DNA of 64,000 nt from positions 310,001 through 374,000 of the forward strand of contig JAQFVV010012491.1 of NCBI GenBank assembly GCA_028023455.1, read 5' to 3'. The notes beneath the pieces were generated by a model, which saw only the letters and a list, made by a program, of their open reading frames with translations, made no database searches and had not been told where the DNA came from. Source of the stretch: Epiperipatus broadwayi. Its lineage: Eukaryota > Onychophora > Udeonychophora > Euonychophora > Peripatidae. A program made the translations under genes and the position numbers. Shown one piece after another: positions 47,015 to 57,624 of this stretch; the stretch's first letter is position 1, and each line of letters starts with the position of its first letter.

Positions 47015-48371
47015 AAGAAGAGGAAGAAAAAAGGAAGAATAGAAGCATGTATTATTAAGAATGGTTTGTGAAAGATAAATAGTACAGTAAAGCAACAATC
47101 TACTAGTAAATATTCTATTGATACAAAACAACATATGAAAAAAGAAAAGAATATGAAAATTGCTAAAAATGATTCATTAATATTTAGAATTTTTCAAAAT
47201 AGTAAGAAAAATAATTTATAATGATATAAGAAAATATAATTGTGAATTGGCAAGGAAAGCTATAGAAGATAATGAAAGTTTTTTAAAAAAAATCTTGACA
47301 TTGGAAGGAAAATTGTTTCAGCAATATGAAGAAACAATGGAACAAAAGGAGAGATGATATTATGAAGTATGTTGAGAAGTTTTACAAAGAATTATATAGT
47401 AATGAAGAAAAATAAAACAAAGTAATCACTACAATTATTACATCTTCTGAATTGCCAAACATTTTAAATGAAGAAATGAGCCATGAAATTAAATCTAAGA
47501 AAAGAAAATCTCTAGGAAATGATGCAATTATCATTAATATTTTAAAAGACACGGGTGAAGAAATAGAAAAATTGTTGGCAAAACTATATACCAAATGTCT
47601 GATCAAGATATATTATGTGACTGGGGAAAATAAAGTAGTAATATTTATATTGGAAAAAGATGATATAGAAGATATTAGAAATTATAGATTTGAAGATTCT
47701 CACTTTTATATAAAAATCTTTATCAAGATTATTACAACTTTTCTACAGTGAATTTTGGATTTTAACTAACCAAAATGATAAAGTGAATTTAAAAGTACTT
47801 TAAGCACAATGGACCATAAACAAGGATTAAAATAAAGTTATTGAAAGGACTAACGAATGTGAATTACTAATATACTTAGGATTTATAAATTATGAAAAGT
47901 CATTTGATTCTGCAAGGATTTTTATGGTAATTAAAGCATTAGTTAAAGTATAGACTTACTATATTGTCATATTCTGAAGAATACTTATCAAAATGCATTA
48001 ACAGTGATTAGATTACATAATAATACTAAGAAGATTAACATGGAAGAGGATATAAGAGAGAGCAATTCAATATCTCTAAAATCTTTTACAGCAGTTTTTA
48101 CAAGAGGTAACTTATGATTAAAATGAAAGTAAGGGAGTATATGTAAATGGAGATTATTTAAGTCAAATAGATTTTATAGATATTGTGATTGTTTTTGTAA
48201 GTGATGCTTTCAGACGCTTCAAGAAATTTTACAAGAGTTTTCAGATGAAAGTAAAAAAGTAGTATTAAAAGTAAATGCTAAAAAGATTAAAATAGTGTTT
48301 GATGGATTTTCTCAGAAAAAAATAAAGGTTGAAAATCATGAATTAGAAGTTAACAATTATAAATATCTTGG
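47015..48371 (+). pseudogene. LINE endonuclease/reverse transcriptase, N-terminal and palm part, degraded
   Basis: Plus-strand pieces, in order: RKYNCELARKAIEDNESFKK (about 47230-47290), VEKFYKELYSNEEK (47371-47412), and PNILNEEMSHEIKSKKRKSL then LGNDAIIINILKDTGEEIEK (47455-47575). FINYEKSFDSA (47883-47915; the FxDYEKAFDS palm motif with the first catalytic Asp as Asn) and KIKVENHELEVNNYKYLGHI (about 48320-48380) follow. The order matches the reverse transcriptase of a widespread invertebrate non-LTR element that nicks a target and primes cDNA on it. Stops and frameshifts are frequent, and no intact FADD-type motif was found. It is cut by a family A insertion at 48384. Confidence 0.7.
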
Positions 48372-48383
48372 TCATATCATTTA

Positions 48384-48560
48384 AAACCGGCAAAACTCTC
48401 CATACAGTAGTGTCACTCAGTGCCAGCCAAGTAATCAATAGATGCCAGAAGGCTTGTGCATAAAATTCCCATCTAGTGCCTACTGTATGGAGAGTTTTGC
48501 CTGTTTTAATAACAGTTATGTGCAAGCATAAGAAATGGTGATCATGTGATGTTTAGTGGT
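48384..48560. mobile_element. Mini family A element inserted into the LINE, 12-bp duplication
   Basis: TCATATCATTTA at 48372-48383 and 48561-48572 flanks 177 bp. The insert runs from the alpha end (GGCAAAACTCTCC) through GTAGTG, a short unit part and the reversed alpha end (TATGGAGAGTTTTGCC) to GTTTAGTGGT. The LINE frame YLGHI continues directly after it, so the original target sequence is known. This locus fixes the element termini to within a base. Confidence 0.85.
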
Positions 48561-48572
48561 TCATATCATTTA

Positions 48573-49030
48573 TTAATATATATGGAAATATAATGGATAA
48601 AATTAATAATAGAATTAAGCTTGGATGAAATGCTTTTGTTAGAAATAACTTAGTATTAAAAGAAAATATGCCTATATGATTAGAAAGCAAGTTTTTTAAT
48701 AGCTAAATGTTTTACCGGTTTTTACTTATGATCTGAGACTTGGTCTTTTAACAGCTGAGCAATACAAATATTTTAGACTACTCAATGAAGGATGGAAAAA
48801 AGTGTAATAAAAACAAAATACATGAATGAAAAAATAAACAGATATCACTGACATTATTTAAGAAACTGAATTGGAACTGGACTGAACATCTTGCTAGAGT
48901 GTGATAATAATGGATAGGTGGAATATTCATTTACTGTTGTATATGGAGAAGGGAGGCTGTGGATCAGGAAAAGTGCATTAAACCTGGAAAGATCTTCTTC
49001 CTGCATTGGACAATACTAGAAAAATAATGG
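48573..49030 (+). pseudogene. LINE reverse transcriptase, C-terminal part, degraded
   Basis: Continuation of 47015-48371 after the insertion: NGKINNRIKLG (near 48594), LVLKENMPI (near 48650), LPVFTYDLRLGLLTAEQYKY (48714-48775), then LELDWTEH-like and GGCG-like relics of the WxWAGH.AR and GRP.RW segments up to about 48990. The family tail equals that at 23.4 and 28.5 kb but is much more diverged. Confidence 0.65.
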
Positions 49031-49039
49031 ATAATGATA

Positions 49040-49900
49040 AATAGTTGAATAGATTATTGGTCAGAGATTCATAAGAAATTGAGCATCAGAAATAATAGAC
49101 TAGCCACAGTTCATAAATTTAGAGTTATATATGTATTAAGTTTAAATATTAACATTTAAATAAAATGTTGGCAGTATTAATTTTCATTTACTGATTTTTT
49201 AAAAATTAATATTAAATTGCAACCTTTAAAATATGCTAGTCAATCTCAACCATCCTCATTTTAGTTAAAAACCTTTAGTCAAAAACCTTAAATTCTGGTA
49301 CAATCAAAATACCTTAATTTTTGTTATCAAAATCAATTTAGAAGCCCTGCTTATGAGTCACTTTTTATCTCAGAGTCTTATGTTAATATTGACCCCCTTT
49401 GTTCTCCTTGTTATAAATCTGAAGAAACAATCCATTTTCTATTCCAGGATCCTGCTCTTATTATCTATAGGAATATCATTATGTCATTTACTAAATCACA
49501 TGCTTTATCTATTGCCATTCTCATTGACAATATGAAATGGGGCCTTTTGCTTTCAATTAGGGTTAATACATTCCTTTTGTATACCCCTTGATTTCTAAGA
49601 TGCCATTTTTGTTTCAACTCTACATCCAGGAAATTAACTCACTGTTTTATAATAAAATTTCAAAAATTTAAAAGAGAAATATGATTGTCCCTGTAGACAT
49701 TGTTGATACTACATGGAGTTGTTTTTTTTTTCTGACTATTTTAAGTGGGTAGTTCTTTATCCCCCTCCCCCTTTTTACTTTTGTGTGTCTTTATTTACAA
49801 AATTTATCTTTTGTAATGTGTACACCAGTTTCTTTTTCTGTTCTTTTATGATATACTTTATAATATCTATAATAAACTATTTACTTCACCAATGTTCTTA
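49040..49900. other. AT-rich stretch, nothing recognised
   Basis: A short duplication of AAAAACCTT occurs near 49267-49290, and a C-rich run at 49761-49770. No credible gene. Confidence 0.5.
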
Positions 49901-49906
49901 ATAATT

Positions 49907-49945
49907 ATATTGCGCTTTAATGCAAATTGGTGAAATTATCAAACT
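49907..49945. repeat. Inverted terminal repeat (left) of Penelope-like element 2
   Basis: ATATTGCGCTTTAATGCAAA, TTGGTGAAATTATC is the reverse complement, with two or three changes, of 51147-51185. TTCACCAAT just before it (49883-49891) can pair with ATTGGTGAA, giving a local hairpin. Confidence 0.6.
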
Positions 49946-50059
49946 AATAAATAATAATAATATTTGGCTTAATGCTTTTGGGATATGTTATTAGCCTTTG
50001 TGGTTAGTGATAATAGCAGTATTTTATATGCAAATCATTTAACTCGACTATTTTTTTGA

Positions 50060-51145
50060 AATCGCAAAACATGTATTTCGTCTATTGATGGTATTCTGGT
50101 CATTCACAATAAATTATGCTTCTTTTATTTTACTTTTAGTATCATTTCTCTCAGAGCACACAATCTTGACATTGTTGGGTTCAAACCTGTGGTTATATGC
50201 CTTTTGGTGATCCAAGAATGCTGAGCTGCCTTCATTTTTATTCTGTGCTTTTTTGTATACATATATGTGTAGAGCTACTCTGGCACTGACAGTAGCCAGA
50301 GTTTCACCATAGTATGTGGCATCACAACCCACTTGTGGGTTAGTTATTTTGTATACTACTTGGGGGGGGGGGTTGTTTTAGATCGATTTTATTCTTGGCA
50401 TTATTAATCATTCTATTTGTGTTAGGTGTGGTTCGAAAATCTACTTTGAATTCTTTGGAAAGGTTTTTAACAAGATAATTAGTTACTTTAGGAATATAAG
50501 GTAATGTTATGTGTGGTTTGTCTTCTTTGGTCTGGTTGGTTGTTAATCTTTTAATGAACTGCTCAATTCTCTTAGTTATTGTACTGTATTTGAAATCCAC
50601 ATTTATCAAATCTTTAATGTAATCAGTGATATTTGTTTTTCTGTCAGCTTCAAATTTGCATAGCTGATGATTTCTAAACAAAAACACTGACAGTCCTGCT
50701 AGTTTGTGTGTGTTAGGTTCATTCGATCTGGGGTGTGTGAATTGTCTGATTTCTAAAGGTTTTATCAACATACAGTAGTTGAGACATGTTGCATCTCATT
50801 GTAGTAGAATGTCCAAATATTTCACCTCCTGTTTTTTATTTTCCCATGAATAATTTATATCTAATTTTGTAAGTACCTGCATATCAATACATTCGAGATC
50901 ATTTTTTGCAGCACTGCTACAAACATGTCATCAATGTATCTAGTATAAATTAATTTAGGGATTCCGGCACAGTATTTGGGCAGGATTTGTTGTTCAAAAT
51001 AATTAAGCAATATACTTGAAACTATGCCACTTCATAGAAGATCCATAAGCCAACCGTCTTTCATAGTGAACCATTTCCTTTCTTATATTGTCATAATGTT
51101 TTCACTAAACCATGATAGGAAATCTAATATAAAGTTCATTTGTGC
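50060..51145 (-). pseudogene. Penelope-like element 2: reverse transcriptase plus GIY-YIG endonuclease, degraded
   Basis: Minus-strand order: KDGWLMDLL (near 51050), SSILLNYFEQQILPKY and YTRYIDDMFVAV (50915-50950; catalytic YIDD), then a continuous 143-residue frame (50340-50771). That frame holds LIKPLEIRQFTHPRSNEPNT, FLFRNHQLCKFEADRKTNI and LPYIPKVTNYLVKNLSKEFK. After a frame change come VVYKI and CDATYYGETLATVSARVALH (50270-50330), SAFLDHQKAYNHRFEP and NVKIVCSERNDTKSKIKEA (to 50117). These are the RT thumb and GIY-YIG endonuclease of an EN-containing Penelope-like element. The N-terminal half, including RT fingers, is missing. Confidence 0.8.
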
Positions 51146-51146
51146 T

Positions 51147-51185
51147 TTAATAACTTCACCAATTTGCATTAAAGCACAATATAAA
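51147..51185. repeat. Inverted terminal repeat (right) of Penelope-like element 2
   Basis: GTTATTAAAGCAC-type sequence and AACTTCACCAATTTGCATTA, AAGCACAATAT mirror 49907-49945. The inverted arrangement equals that of element 1 at 32.9-35.2 kb, but the sequence is unrelated. Confidence 0.6.
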
Positions 51186-51448
51186 TATTTATAATATCTA
51201 GTTGAATTATAAGTTTTTTTTTTCAAGCTTGTATAAAATTTCTACCTCATAAATTTTTTTGCATAAAATATATATATAATGATTTTATATTATTCTTTTA
51301 ACTATGATTTATTATTAAAATAAGTTAGACAATGGAATGATTAAAAATACAATACTTATCAACAAATAAAATATTTTTAGCAACAAAAATACAATCTTAT
51401 AAAGATAATTATTATGATCGTGGTATAAAATGTCTAATGATTTCTTTT

Positions 51449-51730
51449 ATAAAATAAAATAATATTACAAATTTTTTTTAAAAAATGATGCTTTTATGTA
51501 AACAGCTGACTAAAAAGTAGAAAAATAACAAAGTAATCCAACTAAAAAACATGTTCAGTCATTTCATAAAATCATGCCATAAAAATCAAAAAGGCCTCAA
51601 ATGCTTTTATGAAATGACATGTCTTTTTAGTTCAATTACATTTTTATTTTTCTACTTTTTAGTCACCTGTTTACATAAAAGCATTATTTTAAAAAAATCT
51701 TTTTTTAATATTATTTTATTATTTTTATTT
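51449..51730. repeat. Inverted repeat with roughly 125-bp arms
   Basis: 51449-51575 and 51606-51730 are imperfect reverse complements. They share GCTTTTATGTAAACAG, GACTAAAAAGTAGAAAAATA, ACTAAAAA-CATGT and CATTTCATAAAA, with a 30-bp loop. The arms contain several small differences. A foldback or MITE-like element without coding capacity. Confidence 0.75.
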
Positions 51731-51739
51731 TTGAGTTAT

Positions 51740-54700
51740 ATATAAAATAATTTTCTTCATCATTCTGTTTTAATCAACTTTTGTATTATATTTCTTATTC
51801 TCTCCACAAGAGAGCACCTGTTGACAGTTTTATTTCTTTGTTTTGATTTTGGTAATGTAAAAAAAACCATAATTCTCTAATCTTTTTTTTTATACATTAA
51901 TCTTTTTTTTTATACATTTATTATTTTTTCCACAAACTATTTATGAAATAGTAATCACTTCAGAAGAATAATTTAGATTTTAATAGAAATAATTTACTTT
52001 TAATTAATTAAGTATGAGCTAAATCAATATTAACAAAATTTTGTCCTACACATGTAATATTTCTATTGGCTAAGCTGTTAATAATTTTTTCTGAGAAGAA
52101 TAAGAACATAAGTTTGAGTTCTAAATGGGAATAAATTTTTTTTTCATTGTTAAGCATTCCAAACTATGGACATCCTGACAGAAACACAGACAAGGCAAGT
52201 TAATATAAAAGCATTTAATAAGGTTCAAAATATATCCAAATTGTAGATCATAATAGAAACATATATTACTCTTAAAAATTACATTATCTTAATAAATTAT
52301 TAAATGAATCATTCTTTAAATCTATATAAGCAAAACTTTTTTAAGTATCCATAATTCTTTTATTTATGCATAATATAAAAGCATCAGTTAAAACTAATTT
52401 TAATCATTTACTTTTTAAAAACTGATTCCTTGAAATTGTTTGTTTATATTGAAACTATTTGAAAAATATGTAAGCAACCAATTTGGTAAATATATATATA
52501 AAATCTTATTGCAAACCAGAATAAAATATTAATGCATTTTAAAGAAAATAGATTGCAGTAAATTTTAATTAATATCAAAATATTTAAAATTAAAAACATT
52601 TTTTATTGAAATTCTTTGGTAAAAATTATTTACAATTATGGAAGGTTAATATTACCATATAGTGAAATGTAAAAATATTATAAAAAATAATTAAATTAGG
52701 AAATAGTTTTAAACTAACAGTCATCTTTAAAAAAAAAAAAAAAGAAACTATTAAGATATGTGAATATATCAAAATAAAGCAGTAATAAGATTCTTATTGA
52801 GCAATTTATTATTATAAATATGAAAAATTATAGTCCTTAAAAATTACTGGTAATAATTTTATTTAATTATTATTCTGTCTGTTAATTTCTTTTATATGAA
52901 GAAACAGGCTCTTCCTTCCTGCATTCTTTTATATATATATTTAATTTTGAATGATTTGAAAAATGGGAAGTCGAAAAAGTCATTAACAAACTATTTTTTT
53001 TTATTCTAATTGCAAATATTAACCCCAAGTCATCCATTATTTTAAAATTAAAGTACATGTACAAAATTTGAGCAAGCATTTCATTATGCCACAATATAAT
53101 TTTTTTTTTTAAAAAGTGGGGGGAAATATTTGTATTTTTATATATAGAATTTATGTTTTATGTTGTAACTTATTGGTAATTAACTCTTTACTGTTGTCAT
53201 AGTGATAAAATGATTGCCTCAAATACCCACTGGTCTCTGGCTATTTTCATTTGAGTAAAGAAAAATAAATAAATCTCAGCTTGGTCATTTGAATGTCACA
53301 TGACCTGCTGAACAATTATTGTTATTAATTAAAAATGTCATAATTGTCAGAATTTTTTGTATCTGTCTTTGAATAAATAACCAAAAATTAGGATATTAAT
53401 CAGTACCAAACCAACCAGCTCACTAAAAGTAACGCAGTTTTTGGGAGAGTGATTAGGATGATTCTCATCCTGAAAAATTGCATTAAAGAGAATTGCCATA
53501 TATGATTTGAGGCAATGGTAAAGTAGCAGATTATGGGGTTCGAAGTTTATGGTTTGCGCTCAAACTCCGATTCTTCCTATACACATGTTTCTAATGAAAA
53601 CTAAAGCAGTTAATTTATTTTTTATTGAGTGAATTTAAAAATTATCTAAGCAGTACTTATGATAATCATTGGAAAAACTGTTGTTGACTGCAATATTTGA
53701 ATTAAATTAAATAGATTAATATACATATTTCTTTTGTAATGTAAATAAGATTATAATTATTTTTATTATGTTTAATATGCTTTTTATAGTAGAATAATTG
53801 CTTTTATTATTATTATTATTTGCCCAAGTTTATTTAGATTTTTTTTGTTAGTTTTTATAAAAGAGCAATTCATTTATTTTAAATATCTCTTGAGATTTGA
53901 ACAAGTTATTGGGTTGTGTGGTGTAGCACGTCCCAGAACGGTTGTTCCTCGTTGAAGAAAGTTTAACACAATCTTTCGATTTAGTGAATTAAATGGAATT
54001 GTTATATTCAACCGGCTACTTGAGTGCTACAATGTCACATGATTTTATAATTAAATACCATATGATTATTATATTAATAACCTTTGCCACCCTCTAATTT
54101 CAAATGTTTTTTTTTTCTTATACAACATGTTTATGTCAGCACATTGCCAAGAAATATGTCATAATTACATTCACAAAATTTGATAAATAATATATTTATA
54201 AAATCCATTTAAACAAAAATTTTACATAAAAAAAAACCCAAGATAATTTTATTATAATTAAAATAATAGATTTCTGACATCTGAAGTAAATCATATAATT
54301 CATATTTTTATCATGACAAATATTAATTATGAATAGTTTTGAATCATTACTTATTTTGTAAATCATACTATTATGTGTATATAGTTATCATATAGATCTG
54401 TCACAATGTTTTGTTTTATTAGATATTTTGGGTGCTTTATGCAATTTAGCACAAAAATTGAATAATAGACTAAAGTAAAGATTTTTGAATTGACGTTCAA
54501 TCTACATTCTCATATTTAGCTGTCACATGGTTTCCTGAGCAGCTAACCATTCTGTTATTTATTTAATGAGATATTTTGAATAAATAATAATATAAGACTA
54601 CTAGGGGAATAGAAAGTGTCATTTTTACATTTTGCAAATTCAAATACCAGTTTATCTGTTTTTGTTTGATTTGGCGAAGCTTTTTTTTTTTTCCATTTTT

Positions 54701-55575
54701 GTATATAAAATAGCAAATATTTAATAAAGTACAATGTCTTTGTTTAAGAAATCATTTAAATAGCAAGTTTTTTTGCAAGAAGGCAGATTACGAATAACTG
54801 GATATTAGGATGTCAATATTGAATAACATTGGAGATAGTTGCCCTATGTGGTTTAGTGTAATAGTAAAGGAACTTTAAAATGTAAGAGCAGATAGATCAT
54901 GGCGCAGCTATATTGCTTTAAACGCTTCAATTTCTTATGAATTCCTGAGCAATAAACCATTTAATTATTTTTTGATTTGCATGGTTTAATACAGTAATAG
55001 GGTTATAGACGCAAGAGCTCAAAAATCACGAATTGCAACTTCATCTTTATCACTAGCTGTGTTTTATTCCAAGCAATAAACTATTCTATTGTCTATTTTT
55101 ATAGGTGATAGTTTTATCATTACTTGTTACATCCTTAACACAATTTATTTTAACCTTTTAAACTTGAACTATATTATTAAATAATGAACCCCTTAACACC
55201 ATAATTAATATATTGATATATATATAATTTAGTTAAATATATATTTGGTTTTTCTTTATTTAAATCTGCCTAAACCTAAGAGTGACCTTGATTACAATGG
55301 TCACTTGATAATCTTTGACAGCATTTCTTCTTTATTAATATCATTATAATGAAAATCGATTTATTCATGTCATAGATTTACTTCTGCTCAAAGAAGTGTT
55401 ATTGAACTCATTATGCATTATTTCGCAATGAATGATTTAACAAATACAAGATATTAAAAAATAATTAAGTAAATTGAATGTAGACTACGATATTGTATTA
55501 TAATTACTTCATAAACATAATTATTGGAATATAAACATTTTAAGAGGTAAATGAAAAGTTCATTTATATTGTATT
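51740..55575. other. AT-rich stretch with possible decayed pol III boxes
   Basis: A tandem copy of TAATCTTTTTTTTTATACAT lies at about 51879-51917. Segments near 53515-53580, 53915-53950 and 54840-54905 contain GGTTCGAA-, GTGGTGTAGCAC- and TGGTTTAGTGTAA-like words that could be relics of tRNA-derived SINEs. None has a convincing A box, B box and tail together. Confidence 0.4.
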
Positions 55576-55594
55576 TTTAAAAGTTGAAATTGTT

Positions 55595-55692
55595 AAGCGT
55601 TGATGGTCATGTGGTCAGCACAGCTGCCTTACAAGCAGTTGTCCCGGGTTTGCGTGTTCGCTTCCCGGCCGATGCTTTGACATATGAAAAAA
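55595..55692 (+). repeat. tRNA-derived SINE with an imperfect target duplication
   Basis: GTGGTCAGCACAGCTGCCTT (A box region), GTGTTCGCTTCC (B box, 55654-55665) and CCCGGCCGATGCTTTGACAT are followed by an A run. AAAAGTTGAAATTGTT at 55579-55594 and AAAAGTTAAAATATGTT at 55692-55708 form an imperfect target duplication. Confidence 0.7.
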
Positions 55693-55709
55693 AAAGTTAA
55701 AATATGTTG

Positions 55710-57035
55710 TACGCGATTATTTTCTGACCAAATGATCAAAAAATTTGTAATAAAATTTATTATAGTGTTTAAACGATATTACAAAATATGTTGAATCTAT
55801 TTAATTATGAGATTGACGGCAAATTCAGATTTTATTTATTTATTTAATCGTCATGAAAAAATACAATTCCGTAATTTTACCATAAAGTATAATCCCTCCA
55901 CCCCATCTAAAAAAAAAACAACAAAACATTAAAATGAATATAAGTGTGCAAAAAATAATTTATTTATTTTTTTAATTAAAAAAAAAAAAGGACAATTTTT
56001 CAAATATTATTTGCAATTAGAAGACTTATCAGTATAAAGGGTGTGGATCTTTCAGCGGTTTTCACCAGGTAGATGTTTATAACAAAATTTAGAATGCCGA
56101 TATTATGTTAATCAAACATAATAATTCATTTCTGGTCTAGATATTCCGTTTAAGTTGTGTCGATAAAAATTTAACCGAATATTAAAACAATTAATTTAAT
56201 AATCATAGATATATTTTTTCCAAATTAAGCACCTCACATTTGCAAAACGTTCACGTATATTTTCGTAGAAATATACGCCCTTATATGTGTATCCATTTTC
56301 TTTGCCCTAGGCAAATTCGATTAAAGTTTGAATAAATATATAAATACTTCCTCTTTGTTCGTAGGTAGCTTTAATTAAATTATTCTATTTATGATTGAAT
56401 CAGGTGTTCTTATTTAATTTTTTTTTTTTTAATGATCAATTCTGATGTAGACCAACTTAACGACTGTTAAACCAATTAAACTTTTGAATATACTATATGT
56501 ATATATTGTAACTATACAGACAAAAGGATATAGCAACGAGGAGGCCATTAGCATCATCAAAAGCATCACTGTTTTATTGAGCATAAAAAATGAGCAAAAA
56601 ACAGCATCTAAAAACAATATAATTATATAAAAACAATATAAGTAATATCTAAGAGCTAAAATAACTATAAACACAATTCTATATCAAAAATGCTAGTTTC
56701 CTTATATCAATGCTAATCATTAACAATATTCTGGGTCATTAGATCATTGAATGTTCTGGCCATCAATAAACTAATGATCATCCTAAAATGTATAAAATTA
56801 ATTATGTGGAATTTAAAAGTAATCATTACCTTTGCACTATCCCAATAATTTTATAGAACCATCTGGCTATTCGTACACCTATATTCATATATATATTATT
56901 GAACAAAGAAGTTTAAATAAACTTCCTTAAACAGATAAATATAACATGCTTTGAATGCAGACTAATAAATAATTATTACAAATTGCAATTATAATTTTCA
57001 TATTGCTACCAAATTATTACTTAGATAATAAATAT
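55710..57035. other. AT-rich stretch, nothing recognised
   Basis: A and T runs at 55975-55989 and 56419-56430. The 81-residue frame on the minus strand at 56429-56674 is hydrophobic by composition and has no recognisable domain. Confidence 0.45.
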
Positions 57036-57036
57036 A

Positions 57037-57288
57037 ATAAATGGGTTCATAAGTAATCATTAAAAACAGTCAACACTTAGACAGTCCCAGTATCAGTAAC
57101 AATCAACAATCTCAACCTGTTGTCAAGGCAACCTCCTATTAACAATAAAGGTGGAATCCCACCTTTATTTATGGTCCAATATATTTATATAATTGCCATG
57201 ACAACAGATTGAGATTGTTGATTGTTATTGATATTGGGTTTATCTCAGAGTTGACTGATTTTGATGATTACTTATAAACCCATTTATC
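57037..57288. repeat. Palindromic MITE-like element
   Basis: Left arm 57037-57133 and right arm 57193-57288 are reverse complements with some mismatches. They share ATAAATGGGTT, AAGTAATCAT, AGTCAAC, CAACAATCTCAA and TTGTCA. The centre holds a second hairpin (AAAGGTGGGA, in fact AAAGGTGG-AATCCCACCTTT). A half copy is at 13051-13175. No coding capacity. Confidence 0.8.
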
Positions 57289-57439
57289 CTTGAACATTAT
57301 TACTTAAATATATATTTCAGTGTTCCATCATTAGATTTTCAATGGCATGGATGGCTGAATAGTTGAAGGATGGAGTTGATTAAAACCTGTCCATTAAAGT
57401 TTGAAGATTTGTTATATTAATATAAACTGAGCACTGATT

Positions 57440-57620
57440 ATATATATATGTGAGGGAAATGGTAATCTGGATCAACTGATGAGTGCTGGTTTAGCATGAA
57501 ATATACATATATTGAAGGTCATTTATCTTTTTCACATGTGTGGTCATGTGTATCATTGTATGAGATAGAGTGGATAGCTAAAGGGAGCAGTCTGTCTGTA
57601 TTCAAATCCCCTATAATTAC
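57440..57620 (+). repeat. Family C repeat with hammerhead-like core
   Basis: The core at 57468-57522 is followed by ATTTATCTTTTTC, GTGTGGTCATGTGTATCA, TATGAGATAG and GTGGATAG. This matches 9230-9326 and its inverted partner at 8886-8966. Family C thus occurs at three places at least as fragments. Confidence 0.55.
57468..57522 (+). ncRNA. Hammerhead-like ribozyme, family C
   Basis: CTGATGA at 57476-57482, then stem II GTGCT-GGTTT-AGCAT (five pairs, the first a G-U), and GAAA at 57498-57501. A short AT-rich stem III with a four-base loop leads to TA as U16.1/H17. TTGA then pairs with TCAA just before CTGATGA as stem I, and GGTC may pair with GATC further out. Core and stem II are good, while stem I is short. 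Confidence 0.5.
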
Positions 57621-57624
57621 ATCT

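Noticed and set aside
47452-47751. The longest frame in this area as an independent small gene
   Set aside because: Its sequence fits the fingers/palm region of the surrounding LINE reverse transcriptase, and the flanking frames continue the same protein.
50363-50372. G-run as a regulatory or quadruplex element
   Set aside because: A single homopolymer within a decayed coding region; more likely slippage that caused the frame change.
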